A DNA stretch of 64,000 nucleotides from Nakazawaea peltata (GCA_001599355.1 BCGQ01000005.1:376222-440221), one strand, 5' to 3'. Shown: positions 1 to 9,878, counted from the stretch's first letter. Program-made: numbers and translations. The notes: generated by a model not told the origin, from the letters alone.

Positions 1-1
1 G

Positions 2-508
2 AATGAGGAAAGGTTGAAATCATTGAAATTGGAGGTGGAAAGTATGAGATCTACTATGGTTTCAACTTTGGATTCACAGAAGTCGGCTGTTTTACAAGAG
101 TTGACCTCATTAGAGCAAGAATTATATGACTTGAAGAAGATTTTGATTCAGTCTGATATAAAATTCCCTGAGAAGGAGAGTGTAAATGGACTGAGTATTC
201 AATTGAAACCTGAAGAGAAGTTGAAGAAGTTGAATATTCCACTTGCAAGTTCGGTACCAACGGCAGTTGATGTGTTGGCTAAGGTTTCGAAGGATGATCA
301 GATTCCTGAATGGCAGAGATTTGCAGATGGGGTTAAACTGAGGGAGGAGGCTGAGGCAGATGAAGAGTCACTGACTCAGTCACTGTCAGATGTGTCACTG
401 TCAGATGTGTCACTGTCGCTGACCCAGTCACTGTCAGATCTGTCAATCCCCCTGTGGCAGCTCGCTTCCCCATCAGACTCAATCCCTTCATGGCAATTAC
501 GTTCATAA
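2..508 (+). CDS. C-terminal part of a coiled-coil protein (5' end outside window)
   Basis: The frame is open from the left edge and stops at 506-508, so about 168 residues of a longer protein are seen. The first 45 or so residues form a charged heptad-like coiled coil. A linker follows, and then a tail rich in Ser and in CTG codons (at least nine CTG; Ala if the code call for this genome is right). A short motif I-P-x-W-Q occurs three times: IPEWQ near 301-315, IPxWQ near 445-459 and IPSWQ at the very end. The tail is encoded by imperfect repeats of a TCACTGTCAGATGTG unit at about 378-440. I do not recognise the family. An actin or polarity role would be a guess from the coiled coil alone. 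Confidence 0.75.
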   Translation, partial: NEERLKSLKLEVESMRSTMVSTLDSQKSAVLQELTSLEQELYDLKKILIQSDIKFPEKESVNGLSIQLKPEEKLKKLNIPLASSVPTAVDVLAKVSKDDQIPEWQRFADGVKLREEAEADEESLTQSLSDVSLSDVSLSLTQSLSDLSIPLWQLASPSDSIPSWQLRS

Positions 509-543
509 CTTACTATCATCACATAATTTTATTGCAATAAAAA

Positions 544-2790
544 CTATTCTCTAAACTCTACCAGCTTCTTAGAAAGAAGCTTCTTCTTATTCCTCTTATT
601 AACCGTAGAATCGGCCATGACTCTATCGAATTCACCAGCTTGAGCCATCTCTCTGGCAAAATTATCCTTGTCCTTCACCTTGTAAATTCTAACCATCAAG
701 TTCTCCGAGGTATACAGCTCCTCAATACTGTTGATCTGTATACTCTTCAGATGTTTCAGCGATAATCTTTGTTGTCTGACTCTATCGACGGCTCCTTGAG
801 GTCCAAAGATGTCTCCAAATCTGTAGAAAGACATCTTATACATCAACGAGTTCTTCATCAGAGGAGTCAGCATGTCATCCACTTTGTATTCACCTCTTTC
901 AGTGAAGAAACTACGTTCGTTGATCTCCTCTGGCCAGATTCCTTCGCTGATTCTCACCATCCATAAGAATTTGTTCAAATCGTCACCACTGAACCCGATC
1001 ATACCACCAAAGATGACCAAGACGTAATCAACGTCCAATTGTCTCATGAGGATCTCGGATTTCTCCTCGGAAGTGGCCATAGCACGACCAACCATGGCAA
1101 TATGAGTGTTATTCCAAGTGTTGTTGTCGACTAAAGTGGTTCTGTCGGCCATACCTCCGATTTGGTACCCGTAATCCCACCAAGACATCACCTTCAGGTC
1201 CTCTTTAGTGTTCATACGTAACCAATAATACAGTTCTCTGTAATCGTCGATCAAATATTGAGATCCGTCCGGATTATTGGACAGTAAGACGACCGAAGGT
1301 GACGAGTACAGGTTGGAGGTGACCCAGGTACAATGTTGGACGTAGAAATACAAGTAAAACATAAACGAAGCACTGATACAAAGCTTGGAAAGGAAGTTGA
1401 GAGTCAGGTCTTTCTTTTGTTTAGGATTAATGTCCTTAGTTGATGCTTGAATCAAGTCATGGACGTCGAAATAGAGCTCAAATACCTTACCGACAGTGAT
1501 ACCACCACAGACACAAACGATTGGAGTCAAAGTTAAGATCAATCTGATCATCACACCAGCGAAATAACTTCCCAAAACACTATAAATGATGACAAATACG
1601 CTGGCATTTGACAAATCACAGAAACAAAGCCAAACTCCAACTGGGAACAACCAAATTAAGAAGTTCAAGTCGAAGAAAAACAGTGACCAAGGGGTCGGTT
1701 GATGCTCAGAAACCGAAGAAATGATCGGAATATGGACTTTGGCATAGTTGGTGTCCCATAAAGAGTAGAATCTACCGGTCCATGGAGCAATTAAACCAAA
1801 TTTAGTAGCTAAAATCAACCCAGAAACCCCAAGAACACCAATAACAACGGCAAACAGGGTCAGTAATCTACGGAAATTCTTTGGAGACAAGGTCTCTTTG
1901 AAATAATTGATAAATAAAATCAATTGTAACAACCCAAAGACTCCAAAACTGGCCATATGATCGTTGGATCTGATTGGTAAGAAACCTACGAATGGAATTT
2001 GCATAGATAACAAGGTACCCAAGACGTACCATGAACTATAACTGACGTAGATCTTGTAGTCGAATCTACCCATCAATAACAACACGAAGACGTGCAATGG
2101 GATCAAGTTGGTGATGAAAACGTAACCTCCCCAAGCACTTACCATGTAGAAATAGAAGATGGAGGCCAAACAAGACCAGAAAACCGAGCCCAAATTGATC
2201 AGCCTGACCCAGAAATAGAACGTGGCCATAAGCAACGTGATAGCAATGGCTTCGTTATCGTAAGAACCGGCAACAGAACGTGAAATGTAACCCGGAGTAA
2301 TGGCCATGAAGGCAGCACTTAATAAAGAGGCCGTCATGTTATGGTTGGTGATTTCTTTGGTCAAGAAGAAGGTGAAGAGCGATGTAAGTGACGAGAACAG
2401 TGGCAGTAATAACACACAGATGTTTCTGATATCAATTGGTAACCCAATCAATGAAAACACATAGTGAATAAAGCCTGATGTCACCATCAATCCCGGGTAT
2501 AAAGTACCACCGGTGACTCTGCCCAATGGGTACCAAGTTTTGTCATCGAACCAATTGAGGAATTTGTTGAATCCTTTCTCCACCAAGTACCTGGTGGCAC
2601 GGTAATTGAACCATGGATCGAACTCGTGAATGATACTTTCGAATCTGATGACACTGAACAATCTTGAGGAGACTGACGCGAAGGACATGCAGATGAAAAT
2701 GACTAAAATTAATACGGTTTTGATCAATTTCAAAGCCTGAGTAGGCACCACAATGGCGCCAGAGGTGGAATCCACTTGAATTGTCACCAT
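544..2790 (-). CDS. STT3: STT3, catalytic subunit of oligosaccharyltransferase
   Basis: 748 residues, close to the 718 of baker's yeast Stt3. The protein transfers the dolichol-linked glycan to Asn-X-Ser/Thr sites in the ER lumen. There is a first membrane segment at about residues 24-45, followed by the EFDPWFNYR acidic motif at 56-64, many further hydrophobic segments, the SVSEHQPT loop, and the soluble catalytic region with WWDYG at 537-541 and the DNNTWNNTH element after it. Three CTG codons (residues 520, 532 and 692) fall where the family has Ala (REAYYWLR, EDAKVMSWW, EEAYT), which is key evidence for the genetic code here. The start is an ATG at 2788-2790. The gene lies in tandem with MNS1, which trims the glycan that STT3 attaches. 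Confidence 0.97.
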   Translation of the reverse strand: MVTIQVDSTSGAIVVPTQALKLIKTVLILVIFICMSFASVSSRLFSVIRFESIIHEFDPWFNYRATRYLVEKGFNKFLNWFDDKTWYPLGRVTGGTLYPGLMVTSGFIHYVFSLIGLPIDIRNICVLLLPLFSSLTSLFTFFLTKEITNHNMTASLLSAAFMAITPGYISRSVAGSYDNEAIAITLLMATFYFWVRLINLGSVFWSCLASIFYFYMVSAWGGYVFITNLIPLHVFVLLLMGRFDYKIYVSYSSWYVLGTLLSMQIPFVGFLPIRSNDHMASFGVFGLLQLILFINYFKETLSPKNFRRLLTLFAVVIGVLGVSGLILATKFGLIAPWTGRFYSLWDTNYAKVHIPIISSVSEHQPTPWSLFFFDLNFLIWLFPVGVWLCFCDLSNASVFVIIYSVLGSYFAGVMIRLILTLTPIVCVCGGITVGKVFELYFDVHDLIQASTKDINPKQKKDLTLNFLSKLCISASFMFYLYFYVQHCTWVTSNLYSSPSVVLLSNNPDGSQYLIDDYRELYYWLRMNTKEDLKVMSWWDYGYQIGGMADRTTLVDNNTWNNTHIAMVGRAMATSEEKSEILMRQLDVDYVLVIFGGMIGFSGDDLNKFLWMVRISEGIWPEEINERSFFTERGEYKVDDMLTPLMKNSLMYKMSFYRFGDIFGPQGAVDRVRQQRLSLKHLKSIQINSIEELYTSENLMVRIYKVKDKDNFAREMAQAGEFDRVMADSTVNKRNKKKLLSKKLVEFRE

Positions 2791-3271
2791 CTTGTTGATC
2801 AGGTCGGCTTATGGTGGGTAGTGCTAGGATGGGTTTGGAGATTTTTCAGTAGGGAAACGTGTTTTTTTTGGTGGGCTTAGGTGCACTACTTTTGGGAAAA
2901 GGCAGTGGGGAGTGTGCGTTAGTGACTGGGGAGTGACTGGGAGTGACTGGGTGGTGACACAGCGAACTGTCGCTGGACAGAGCTATACGGGCGGCATACC
3001 CTACCATGCATGTGCCTCTATTACCGCATCTACTTACTTCTTCTACTGATCTGCTCTGACCCTACATCTTGATCTGTACATACCCTGTGGTTGTCCCTGT
3101 CGTGGCTCTACTTACGTCTATCTCTACCTACTTCTATCTCTACTTGTGTCTCTACGTTTATCTCTACCTACGTATATCTCTACTTGGATCTCTACTTGTA
3201 TCTCTACTTGTATCTCTACTTGTATCTCTACACCTATTTCTACACCTATCTCTACACCTATCTCTATCCAT
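2791..3271. repeat. STT3 upstream gap with two short-repeat tracts
   Basis: This 481-base gap separates the STT3 start from the MNS1 stop. It holds three close copies of GTGACTGGG at about 2921-2950, and a pyrimidine-rich array of TCTACNTNTATC-like units at about 3108-3273 that runs up to the MNS1 stop codon. The array gives long low-complexity Leu/Tyr/Thr/Ser open frames on the plus strand, which I regard as by-products of the repeat. No gene is seen. Confidence 0.8.
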
Positions 3272-5557
3272 TTATTCATTGATCAACTCCTCAAGCTTCA
3301 GATTGATCTCATCCTTATCTTTAAATACCTTCTGACCTTCTTCACCCCCCTTAATCAGTGCCTCAACCTTCAATTCCAGCACCTCCTGATCAATTGGTTT
3401 ACTTGGTTTCTGACCTTGGATCTTTTTAGCATCCATCTCTTTCTGGGCTTGCTGCTCAACACGGGCTCCCGCCAGCTCTCTCATCAGTTCATGATCCAGT
3501 TTCATTTTCAGTTTTTGTTCTTGTTGCTGCAGTTCATGCAGTTTCTTTTGATCATTGTCATTGAAAGAGATCTCCAGTTTAATTTTAGGTTTTTCTGGTG
3601 TCAGTGCGCCGAATTGAGCGACAGCTGCACCTGCAGTGTCAGCCCCGGATCCTGCCCCGGATCCTGCACCCCTCATGTCACTATCACCCTCCTTATGAAC
3701 ATGTCTATCGTCACGATGTCCAGCTAACCCCTCATCTTTAATAGCAACATTGTTCTGATTGACGAGAACCTTCTTCTTTTTATAACTCTCCTCCTCTTGC
3801 TTGGTCTCCTCCACCAAATCAACCTCCAGATCATCATCCCCCATATTAACTGATCTACTCCATCCCGTCTTGAACAATGGTTCCATCTCAAAGTCTGGAA
3901 GGATATGAGCCTCTGTGTTGAACACAATCTTGGACAAATCAAACTTATCCTCATCATCGAATAACAAATAAAGATACTTCAAGGTTTCCAGTAACCAGAA
4001 ACTCTCCATATTATCCAGCTGTGTACCCTTTGTCACATCATGTAAAGTCGTATAACGGACTCCCTTACCGTCGTCCACCTTGGTGTACTTGACGAAATTC
4101 TGGAAGATCTCATATCCCCACTTTCTATACATTGGATCCTTGGTGATCTTGTACAAATAGTACAAACTTTCCACCGTTTCGGGTCTCTGTAAGTTATGTC
4201 TATCCAGAGGTTTGATATGGAAGTCATGGATCGACTTTGGATCCTGATTGAATACTACGATTTCTGGCGATAACCCGGTAATCTCCACATCATGGTACAT
4301 TTTATAACAAGTATGAGTGATTTCTTTACCGAGCATGAAATTGGCTTCATTGGAAGTACTCCAAGATGGAGATCTTCTAGCCTCATGAATAGGAAGTCCC
4401 TCAGTAGCTCCAAGCAGGAATAATCCTCCGATGAAACATACTAAATGATCCATTTTAGGGTCTAATCCCCCTCCAATTCCCTTTGGTAACTCGCCAATAT
4501 ATGTGTATCCGTTTGGTTTGGATCTTCCCACCATGTGTTTCTTCATTCCCAACACCAGTTCCTCGTACATAGCCTTATAAATTGGTTCCTTGGTCTGCAA
4601 GTATTGCTTTAACAAATATTCATAGTAAGAATCACCTCTTGAACCCAATCTGATTAACTTTCCTTGGTATCTTCCGGTGTCTGGATGAACAAAAATCGGC
4701 AGTAACCCATCCTTTGGATGATTAGCATCTAATGCTTCCATCACCTTCTCTGCTTTCTCCCAATATAAGGCCTCTCCAGTGAGCTTAGACAAATATTTGA
4801 ACTCCAATTGTAAAGTAGCCACCTCGGCAGTCGACGAGGCCCCATTGTCAGCATGACTCTTCACAGCTTTACCTGTCTTCAAGTTAACAGAGGCCATTGG
4901 GATACCAGTCTTGGATTCGAATCCTTTCAATAATCTATTTCCCAAATCTACAGCCTTGTCTAAGTATAAATCATCTTCCGAGAGGTAGAAAGCACTTAAA
5001 AATCCACCCAACATTCTAATAGTAGTCTCAAATACATTCACCTCATAGTTGAAATCATAAGTCAAGGTATCTTTGACCCAACTTCTAGCCCTTGCAAGCT
5101 CTTCTTTACAATCCATAATGACCAACGTATCCAATGAATCAACAATCATCCATCCAAGAGGACGAGGTCCCATATTCTCACCTTTCTGACTCACAGGATG
5201 ATACACATCGTACCCCCATCCATGCAGTTCATAATCATGCCAACTCTGAAGGAAAACTTCTTTAACTTCATCCCTCCTACTTTGCCAGGTATCGGCGTTG
5301 TCCAGAGACTCGTCCTTCTTCAAACTCTGTCCAAATTGGTACACCATATACACCAAGGCAAATCCGATCGACGCCTTGAACAACATCTTGGTGATCCCCC
5401 TTAAATTCCTTCTATTCCCAATAGATACCACGTACTTAGGACCCTCTTTGATTGGCTTGTCCTTATATAATGGTAATGCAGCCGATGACGCCTTTGCTTT
5501 CCAGATGTTCGAGTTGCTCTTGCCAAAAGTTGGCTTGTTGTCGAATTGATAGCTCAT
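3272..5557 (-). CDS. MNS1: MNS1-type ER alpha-1,2-mannosidase (GH47) with a long C-terminal coiled-coil extension
   Basis: 761 residues from the ATG at 5555-5557; an open GTG-started lead of 20 codons upstream is ignored. It is a type II membrane protein with a membrane anchor at about residues 57-76. The catalytic GH47 domain spans roughly 100-555 and shows GPRPLGW, DSLDTL, GASSTAE, GSRGDSYYEY, RPETVESLYYLY and the calcium-site Thr in NTEAH (from residue 547). It removes one mannose from the ER glycan, just downstream of the STT3 reaction. The oddity is the tail. Family members usually end soon after NTEAH, but here about 200 more residues follow: an acidic stretch, a Lys run, a GAGSGAGSGAD-type linker and a highly charged Gln/Lys/Glu coiled coil. 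The catalytic call is secure; the role of the tail is unknown. Confidence 0.93.
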   Translation of the reverse strand: MSYQFDNKPTFGKSNSNIWKAKASSAALPLYKDKPIKEGPKYVVSIGNRRNLRGITKMLFKASIGFALVYMVYQFGQSLKKDESLDNADTWQSRRDEVKEVFLQSWHDYELHGWGYDVYHPVSQKGENMGPRPLGWMIVDSLDTLVIMDCKEELARARSWVKDTLTYDFNYEVNVFETTIRMLGGFLSAFYLSEDDLYLDKAVDLGNRLLKGFESKTGIPMASVNLKTGKAVKSHADNGASSTAEVATLQLEFKYLSKLTGEALYWEKAEKVMEALDANHPKDGLLPIFVHPDTGRYQGKLIRLGSRGDSYYEYLLKQYLQTKEPIYKAMYEELVLGMKKHMVGRSKPNGYTYIGELPKGIGGGLDPKMDHLVCFIGGLFLLGATEGLPIHEARRSPSWSTSNEANFMLGKEITHTCYKMYHDVEITGLSPEIVVFNQDPKSIHDFHIKPLDRHNLQRPETVESLYYLYKITKDPMYRKWGYEIFQNFVKYTKVDDGKGVRYTTLHDVTKGTQLDNMESFWLLETLKYLYLLFDDEDKFDLSKIVFNTEAHILPDFEMEPLFKTGWSRSVNMGDDDLEVDLVEETKQEEESYKKKKVLVNQNNVAIKDEGLAGHRDDRHVHKEGDSDMRGAGSGAGSGADTAGAAVAQFGALTPEKPKIKLEISFNDNDQKKLHELQQQEQKLKMKLDHELMRELAGARVEQQAQKEMDAKKIQGQKPSKPIDQEVLELKVEALIKGGEEGQKVFKDKDEINLKLEELINE

Positions 5558-6056
5558 AAAAAGACAATTGATATAATTCAGACCGTTCGTCCAGTTTTTT
5601 CCAGCTTCCTTGGTCACCTAATATTGTTACTAAAGAGCTGATGTTGTCCCAGTCGGAGTTTATCTCATTGATATCGCGTGCTTCTTTGCGAGTCTAGACC
5701 GTGACACTGTGACAGTGTCAAATTTTTTGTGATTCTTTTGCTGGATTTTTTCTTTTTGGAAATCTGAGACTTTCGCGTTGGGGCTGAGACAGAACGGGAA
5801 GAGGGGTATTACATAGTTAAGCGGATGTAGTGGATCGATGTAGTCGATGAATCTGGGAAGTCCAGGGGACAGAGGAATAATATTCGTGCATAGTGAAGTC
5901 ACTGAATAGGTGGGGAACCTTCCAACACACTTCAAGCGCGCCGTGTCGGCACACATTCAACTGCACACACTCAAGTTCACACATATGCACTGTCACGACA
6001 TCCAAACCTTATTTACGGCAAATCTACAATCATTTAATCGACAATAGTTTATTCTA
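5558..6056. other. Intergenic region, MNS1 promoter and STR2 3' flank
   Basis: 499 bases between two minus-strand genes. Only short open frames without family features are present. I see no RNA gene or repeat of note. The part next to 5558 presumably carries the MNS1 promoter. Confidence 0.6.
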
Positions 6057-7820
6057 CTAATTGTTATGAATAGCATTATGTTGGTCTTGAGCAACTTGTA
6101 ATCCATGTTGGATAATCAGAAGCAACTCATCAATGTCCTCCAACCCAATACTCAATCTGATCAAATTTCTATCGACCCCCCATTTCTCAACCTCATCCAA
6201 TTCGGCAAAATGAGCCAAGATCAGATAAGGGCAAATCAAGGTGAAATTTGTGCCCAAAGATGGACCTTTGGACAAATTGACCTCATTGAAGAAACACCGG
6301 GCATCCACCTCGTCTTTGAAAGTGACTGAAAACAATCCTCCGTAGCCTCCCTTCTCCGTCTTGATGGCATCATAATAACATTTAGATGCAGATAATGTAG
6401 GATAATAAAGATCTTGTACCAAATCGCTCTTCTGGAACAACTCAATAACCTTCAAAGTGTTGCTATTGACCTTTTGTGATCTCTGGACAAAGTCTCTGGA
6501 GTTTCTTTCAAGGTAAATCAGGTCCTCTTCCCAGTATACTTCAGGTTCATATGCATCATCCAACAGTTTCTTCAATATTTCATAACGAGGACTCTTGGAA
6601 TTCAATACCAATGAACCTCCCATGACATTAGAATCTCCACTGAATACTTTAGTCAAGGATGTGGTGACGATATCACAGTATGGCATCGAATTGATGTTGG
6701 AAAAGTTACCTACAGTGTCGTCAACAACGATGACAAACCCGAATTCGAGACTCAATTTCTGTAATCTTGCCAAATTTGGAGTCTTCAACAATGGATTCGA
6801 AGGACACTCGCAAAACAAAGCTACAAATCTCGAACCACTCTTCAATTTGGCCTCCAACTCGTCAATGCTATCGTCATCACCAAACCCGTAGAATTGGACA
6901 CCAGTTCCCCACTTCTTCAAGATATTCAAGGTGTCGACATATGGGAATCCAAAACAAATAGACTCCTCTTGTTCCCCACGCTCAGGATACAGTGCCAAAA
7001 CCAGCTGATGAGCACTGAAAATAGACGTCATACCAGTAGGATAAAGGTACACATCCTCGTCTCTCACCTCATTAGACCCATTCTCATTAATCGTTTTAGA
7101 AATTCTTCTCTTTAGTATACTCTTCAGCTCTTGAGCAAATCTAATATCTAAGTTTCTACCGAATCTTTCCTCAATAAATGTCGAATATTCTTTCTCCAAC
7201 TGCTGAGAGGAGGTGGATGATGATCTGTTCATGGATACAGAGGATCTCTTTGGGTTTCTGACCTTGGCCTTCAATCTCTCTTGAAGTTCCTTGGCCTTCA
7301 GCTCCGAGTCCTTCAACAATTTGTCCTTCAATTCAGACAAAATATAGTCGGCTTTTCTAGAAGAGATTCCCTCTCCAGTATGTTGCCAGTAATTCTTCAG
7401 TAAAGGCCATTCGGATCCCGGGAAAAACACGACACTGAAATCAGTAGCGATTCTCATAGCCAGTTCTTCCTCGTTCTTAGGAGAAGGTGTGGACAATTGT
7501 AAAATTCTGATGTTACATCTCTCCAAACTGGTCTTGGACTTGATGAAAGTACGGCACCTTTTGGCTATGTTGTAAGTGGGGAAACACATCAGTTTCTCGT
7601 GCTCTTTTCCGTAGCTCAACTCCAACAACTCACATAGGTATTGAATGGACTTGTGAATGAAGAATCTTGGGTACCCGGAAGTCATCTTATTGACCACCCA
7701 ATCTTGCCCCTCTTCATAACCAACGTTGGCTTCCCAAGTCGGCAAGGAAACAGATACGGCATGGGGGGTGTTATTGGGGATGGTGGCACCGATTTCTTGG
7801 GAAATCGGAGTAGAAGGCAT
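6057..7820 (-). CDS. STR2: STR2, cystathionine gamma-synthase (PLP enzyme)
   Basis: 587 residues; baker's yeast Str2 has 639. It joins cysteine to an activated homoserine to give cystathionine in transsulfuration. The N-terminal half carries the fungal Str2-type extension (PTWEANVGYEEGQDW, then SGYPRFF). The C-terminal half is the Cys/Met-metabolism PLP fold, with the Schiff-base lysine in TTSLTKVFSGDSN at residue 391, and a preceding VVDDTVGNF element that supplies the cofactor-binding Asp. The ATG at 7818-7820 directly precedes the conserved N-terminus. Fungal paralogues of the YML082W type share this layout, so the assignment within the family is likely but not certain. Confidence 0.88.
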   Translation of the reverse strand: MPSTPISQEIGATIPNNTPHAVSVSLPTWEANVGYEEGQDWVVNKMTSGYPRFFIHKSIQYLCELLELSYGKEHEKLMCFPTYNIAKRCRTFIKSKTSLERCNIRILQLSTPSPKNEEELAMRIATDFSVVFFPGSEWPLLKNYWQHTGEGISSRKADYILSELKDKLLKDSELKAKELQERLKAKVRNPKRSSVSMNRSSSTSSQQLEKEYSTFIEERFGRNLDIRFAQELKSILKRRISKTINENGSNEVRDEDVYLYPTGMTSIFSAHQLVLALYPERGEQEESICFGFPYVDTLNILKKWGTGVQFYGFGDDDSIDELEAKLKSGSRFVALFCECPSNPLLKTPNLARLQKLSLEFGFVIVVDDTVGNFSNINSMPYCDIVTTSLTKVFSGDSNVMGGSLVLNSKSPRYEILKKLLDDAYEPEVYWEEDLIYLERNSRDFVQRSQKVNSNTLKVIELFQKSDLVQDLYYPTLSASKCYYDAIKTEKGGYGGLFSVTFKDEVDARCFFNEVNLSKGPSLGTNFTLICPYLILAHFAELDEVEKWGVDRNLIRLSIGLEDIDELLLIIQHGLQVAQDQHNAIHNN

Positions 7821-8468
7821 GATGACGGTAGTTTGGCTTCAATATCTCGTGTTTTCACTGCTCCGCCCTTTAAATATTCGATATGACTATTTCAAAACCC
7901 CTTCTTTAAAGTATGAATCATAGTTTTTTTTCAGCGGTTTGCGCTAAAAATTTTCCGATAGGGGTGAGGAGGGCAGAGGGCAGATAGGGCAGGTAGTGAC
8001 TGGGAGTGTAGTGACTGGGGGTGTAGTGACTGGGACTGACTCGCACTGACTCGCATTGAAATACTAAAAACTTACCATACACTACGGAACTACTGAGAAC
8101 ATTCAACCGAACCACACGTCCCAACTACACACCAGCAAACTACACTCCACTAAACTTCACACTCCACAAATCTACACTCTCACAGATCCTCGATCCATCT
8201 TCCTACAATTCTCATCAAAATTCATTCTATTCTTATATATCCCTCAGCTCAGAGTATCATATATGAGTTTCTTTTTTTCAAGACACTCTCCAAGATCCAC
8301 TTGACTCAAAACTCCAAACCTCAGAACCATCAAATAATAACAAATTTCGTCCATTAGCTACCGCTAATTCTAATATTATAGTTGTAATATTGCTTTTGGA
8401 AATTCAATCGTAACAGTGTTAAAGTAATATAATGATCATGCGGGTGAATTGATCAAAAGTCCTGGCCT
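7821..8468. repeat. STR2 upstream gap with GTGACTGGG repeats
   Basis: 648 bases lie between the STR2 start and the ATP18 stop. At 7993-8058 there are three copies of GTAGTGACTGGG followed by copies of CACTGACTCGC. The same GTGACTGGG core is repeated upstream of STT3. TGACTC half-sites resemble the core of a Gcn4 site, but no exact TGACTCA is present here. No gene is seen. Confidence 0.65.
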
Positions 8469-8654
8469 TTATTTGTTCAATTCAACAACCTTCTCACCTC
8501 TGGCAAATCTTGGGTGTCTTGGGTCGTTGATGAACTCAGCAGAGTTCAGAGAAGCATTGGCTCCAACAGCAACCAAGTAGTAAGTGATACCACCACCAAT
8601 GAAAAAGTGGTAGTAGTTCTTGAAAAGAGAGGATGGGAATCTTTGTAAAGCCAT
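8469..8654 (-). CDS. ATP18: ATP18, F1Fo ATP synthase subunit i/j
   Basis: 61 residues from the ATG at 8652-8654; a TTG three codons upstream is not used. It is a small inner-membrane subunit of the mitochondrial ATP synthase Fo sector. The N-terminus reads MALQRFPSSLFKNYYHFF, followed by one hydrophobic segment (about residues 15-33). The C-terminus has the family signature EFINDPRHPRFARGEKVVEL, very close to the EFINDPRNPRFAKG of baker's yeast Atp18. Length matches the family (59 residues). Confidence 0.93.
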   Translation of the reverse strand: MALQRFPSSLFKNYYHFFIGGGITYYLVAVGANASLNSAEFINDPRHPRFARGEKVVELNK

Positions 8655-8820
8655 TTTATCCAATTGATTGATTGATTACAAAACTGTCTACTAGTGGTCT
8701 CGATATAATTTCAATTTTTTTTAAAAAACGCCCTTTGTTGTTCCCATTTTTTCCAAGGAAGAGGAGGAAAAATTTGCAGTGATTTCATTGGGGGAGAGTT
8801 TGGGGTATTGTGCACGACTT

Positions 8821-9744
8821 TTAGTTAGTTGGTGAGCATTTTACGATTTCAATCACCCGGAAGTCGGACGTGGTTGGGTTGATGAACATTGACGGCACTA
8901 GAATGACCGGTAAGAGATGGAATTGCATATCTGAAGATTCAGAGATCATCTTGAGGAATGCCTCAATCGTGGAAAGTTTCCGTACAGTACATGCTATTAT
9001 CAGTTTCTCAAGTCCACTATATAAAAATAGGTCGTGTATCAGACGCAAAAGTGATTCCAAGATGGAGGTATCATAAGTGACATCGGCTCCTACACAGAGG
9101 TCGATCTTCTGGTTAGTGAATGGAAACTCTTCTTGACCCCATATGTACTGCATGCAATGACCGGCAGCACTTAATCCATTCAATTCGAAATTTTTACCCA
9201 ATTTCTCAATCAACAGAGAATCCCCATCTGTCAAAATAGTCTTTATTTGGGGGAATTTCTTGATTAATGAGAGTCCTATGAGACCGGTTCCTGTCCCTAA
9301 TTCTACTATCGTGTCGATTTTGGACTCAGACTCTGGAATATGCTTGTTTAAAAGATAATATGAAAGGTAAATCGACAGCTCCCAAGTACGTAATCCTGTA
9401 GTATTTAACCCACTTATCAATCTTGGAGCCTCGGAGATGAGTATTTCGCAATCTGGAGACACCGCATAACTGAGAATATCTTCATCAAATGGCAAGAGTT
9501 CCGAGCTGGAAATCAACTTTTCAATATAAATAACATAGAAATCATCCAAAAAATCAAACTCCAGCTCTTGTTGCCAATCTAAAATTCGTTTGAAAATAGG
9601 CTTGAAATAAAAGGGATTCTTCTCGAGGTCCCTTTCAATAGCCTCGAGAAATTTCGTCTGATTTTCCTCTAATCCCAAATCTTTTGGAAGTTCAATAAAC
9701 TTCGCCGGTACTCGTTGTTTCAAATCTCTTATAAACCTCTCCAT
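8821..9744 (-). CDS. EFM3: EFM3-like protein-lysine N-methyltransferase (FAM86/EEF2KMT family)
   Basis: 307 residues from the ATG at 9742-9744. The N-terminal helical region precedes a class I SAM-dependent methyltransferase fold, with motif I VELGTGTGLIGLSL and the acidic TDGD after it. A GLRTWELSIYLSYYLL element just upstream is typical of the Efm3/FAM86 group, which methylates elongation factor 2 on lysine. Length and layout fit baker's yeast YJR129C. A related family (EFM2) is the main alternative. Confidence 0.75.
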   Translation of the reverse strand: MERFIRDLKQRVPAKFIELPKDLGLEENQTKFLEAIERDLEKNPFYFKPIFKRILDWQQELEFDFLDDFYVIYIEKLISSSELLPFDEDILSYAVSPDCEILISEAPRLISGLNTTGLRTWELSIYLSYYLLNKHIPESESKIDTIVELGTGTGLIGLSLIKKFPQIKTILTDGDSLLIEKLGKNFELNGLSAAGHCMQYIWGQEEFPFTNQKIDLCVGADVTYDTSILESLLRLIHDLFLYSGLEKLIIACTVRKLSTIEAFLKMISESSDMQFHLLPVILVPSMFINPTTSDFRVIEIVKCSPTN

Positions 9745-9878
9745 CACTCTCAATAAACCACACTAAATCTTCCTCCAAATACCCCAAATCTCCCCTAAAG
9801 AAACCTACAGAGATGAGCTTCTAAAAATTTGCATTTTCGTATTCTTTACACGACTTTTTGATCTTATATAGGTGAAAT

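Noticed and set aside
3069-3727. Plus-strand Leu/Tyr/Thr-rich open frames
   Set aside because: They are produced by the TCTACNTNTATC repeat and the antisense of the MNS1 tail; no start context or family features.
8070-8078. ATG followed by GTAAGT as a first exon for STR2
   Set aside because: No branch point or acceptor joins it to STR2, and STR2 has a complete N-terminus.
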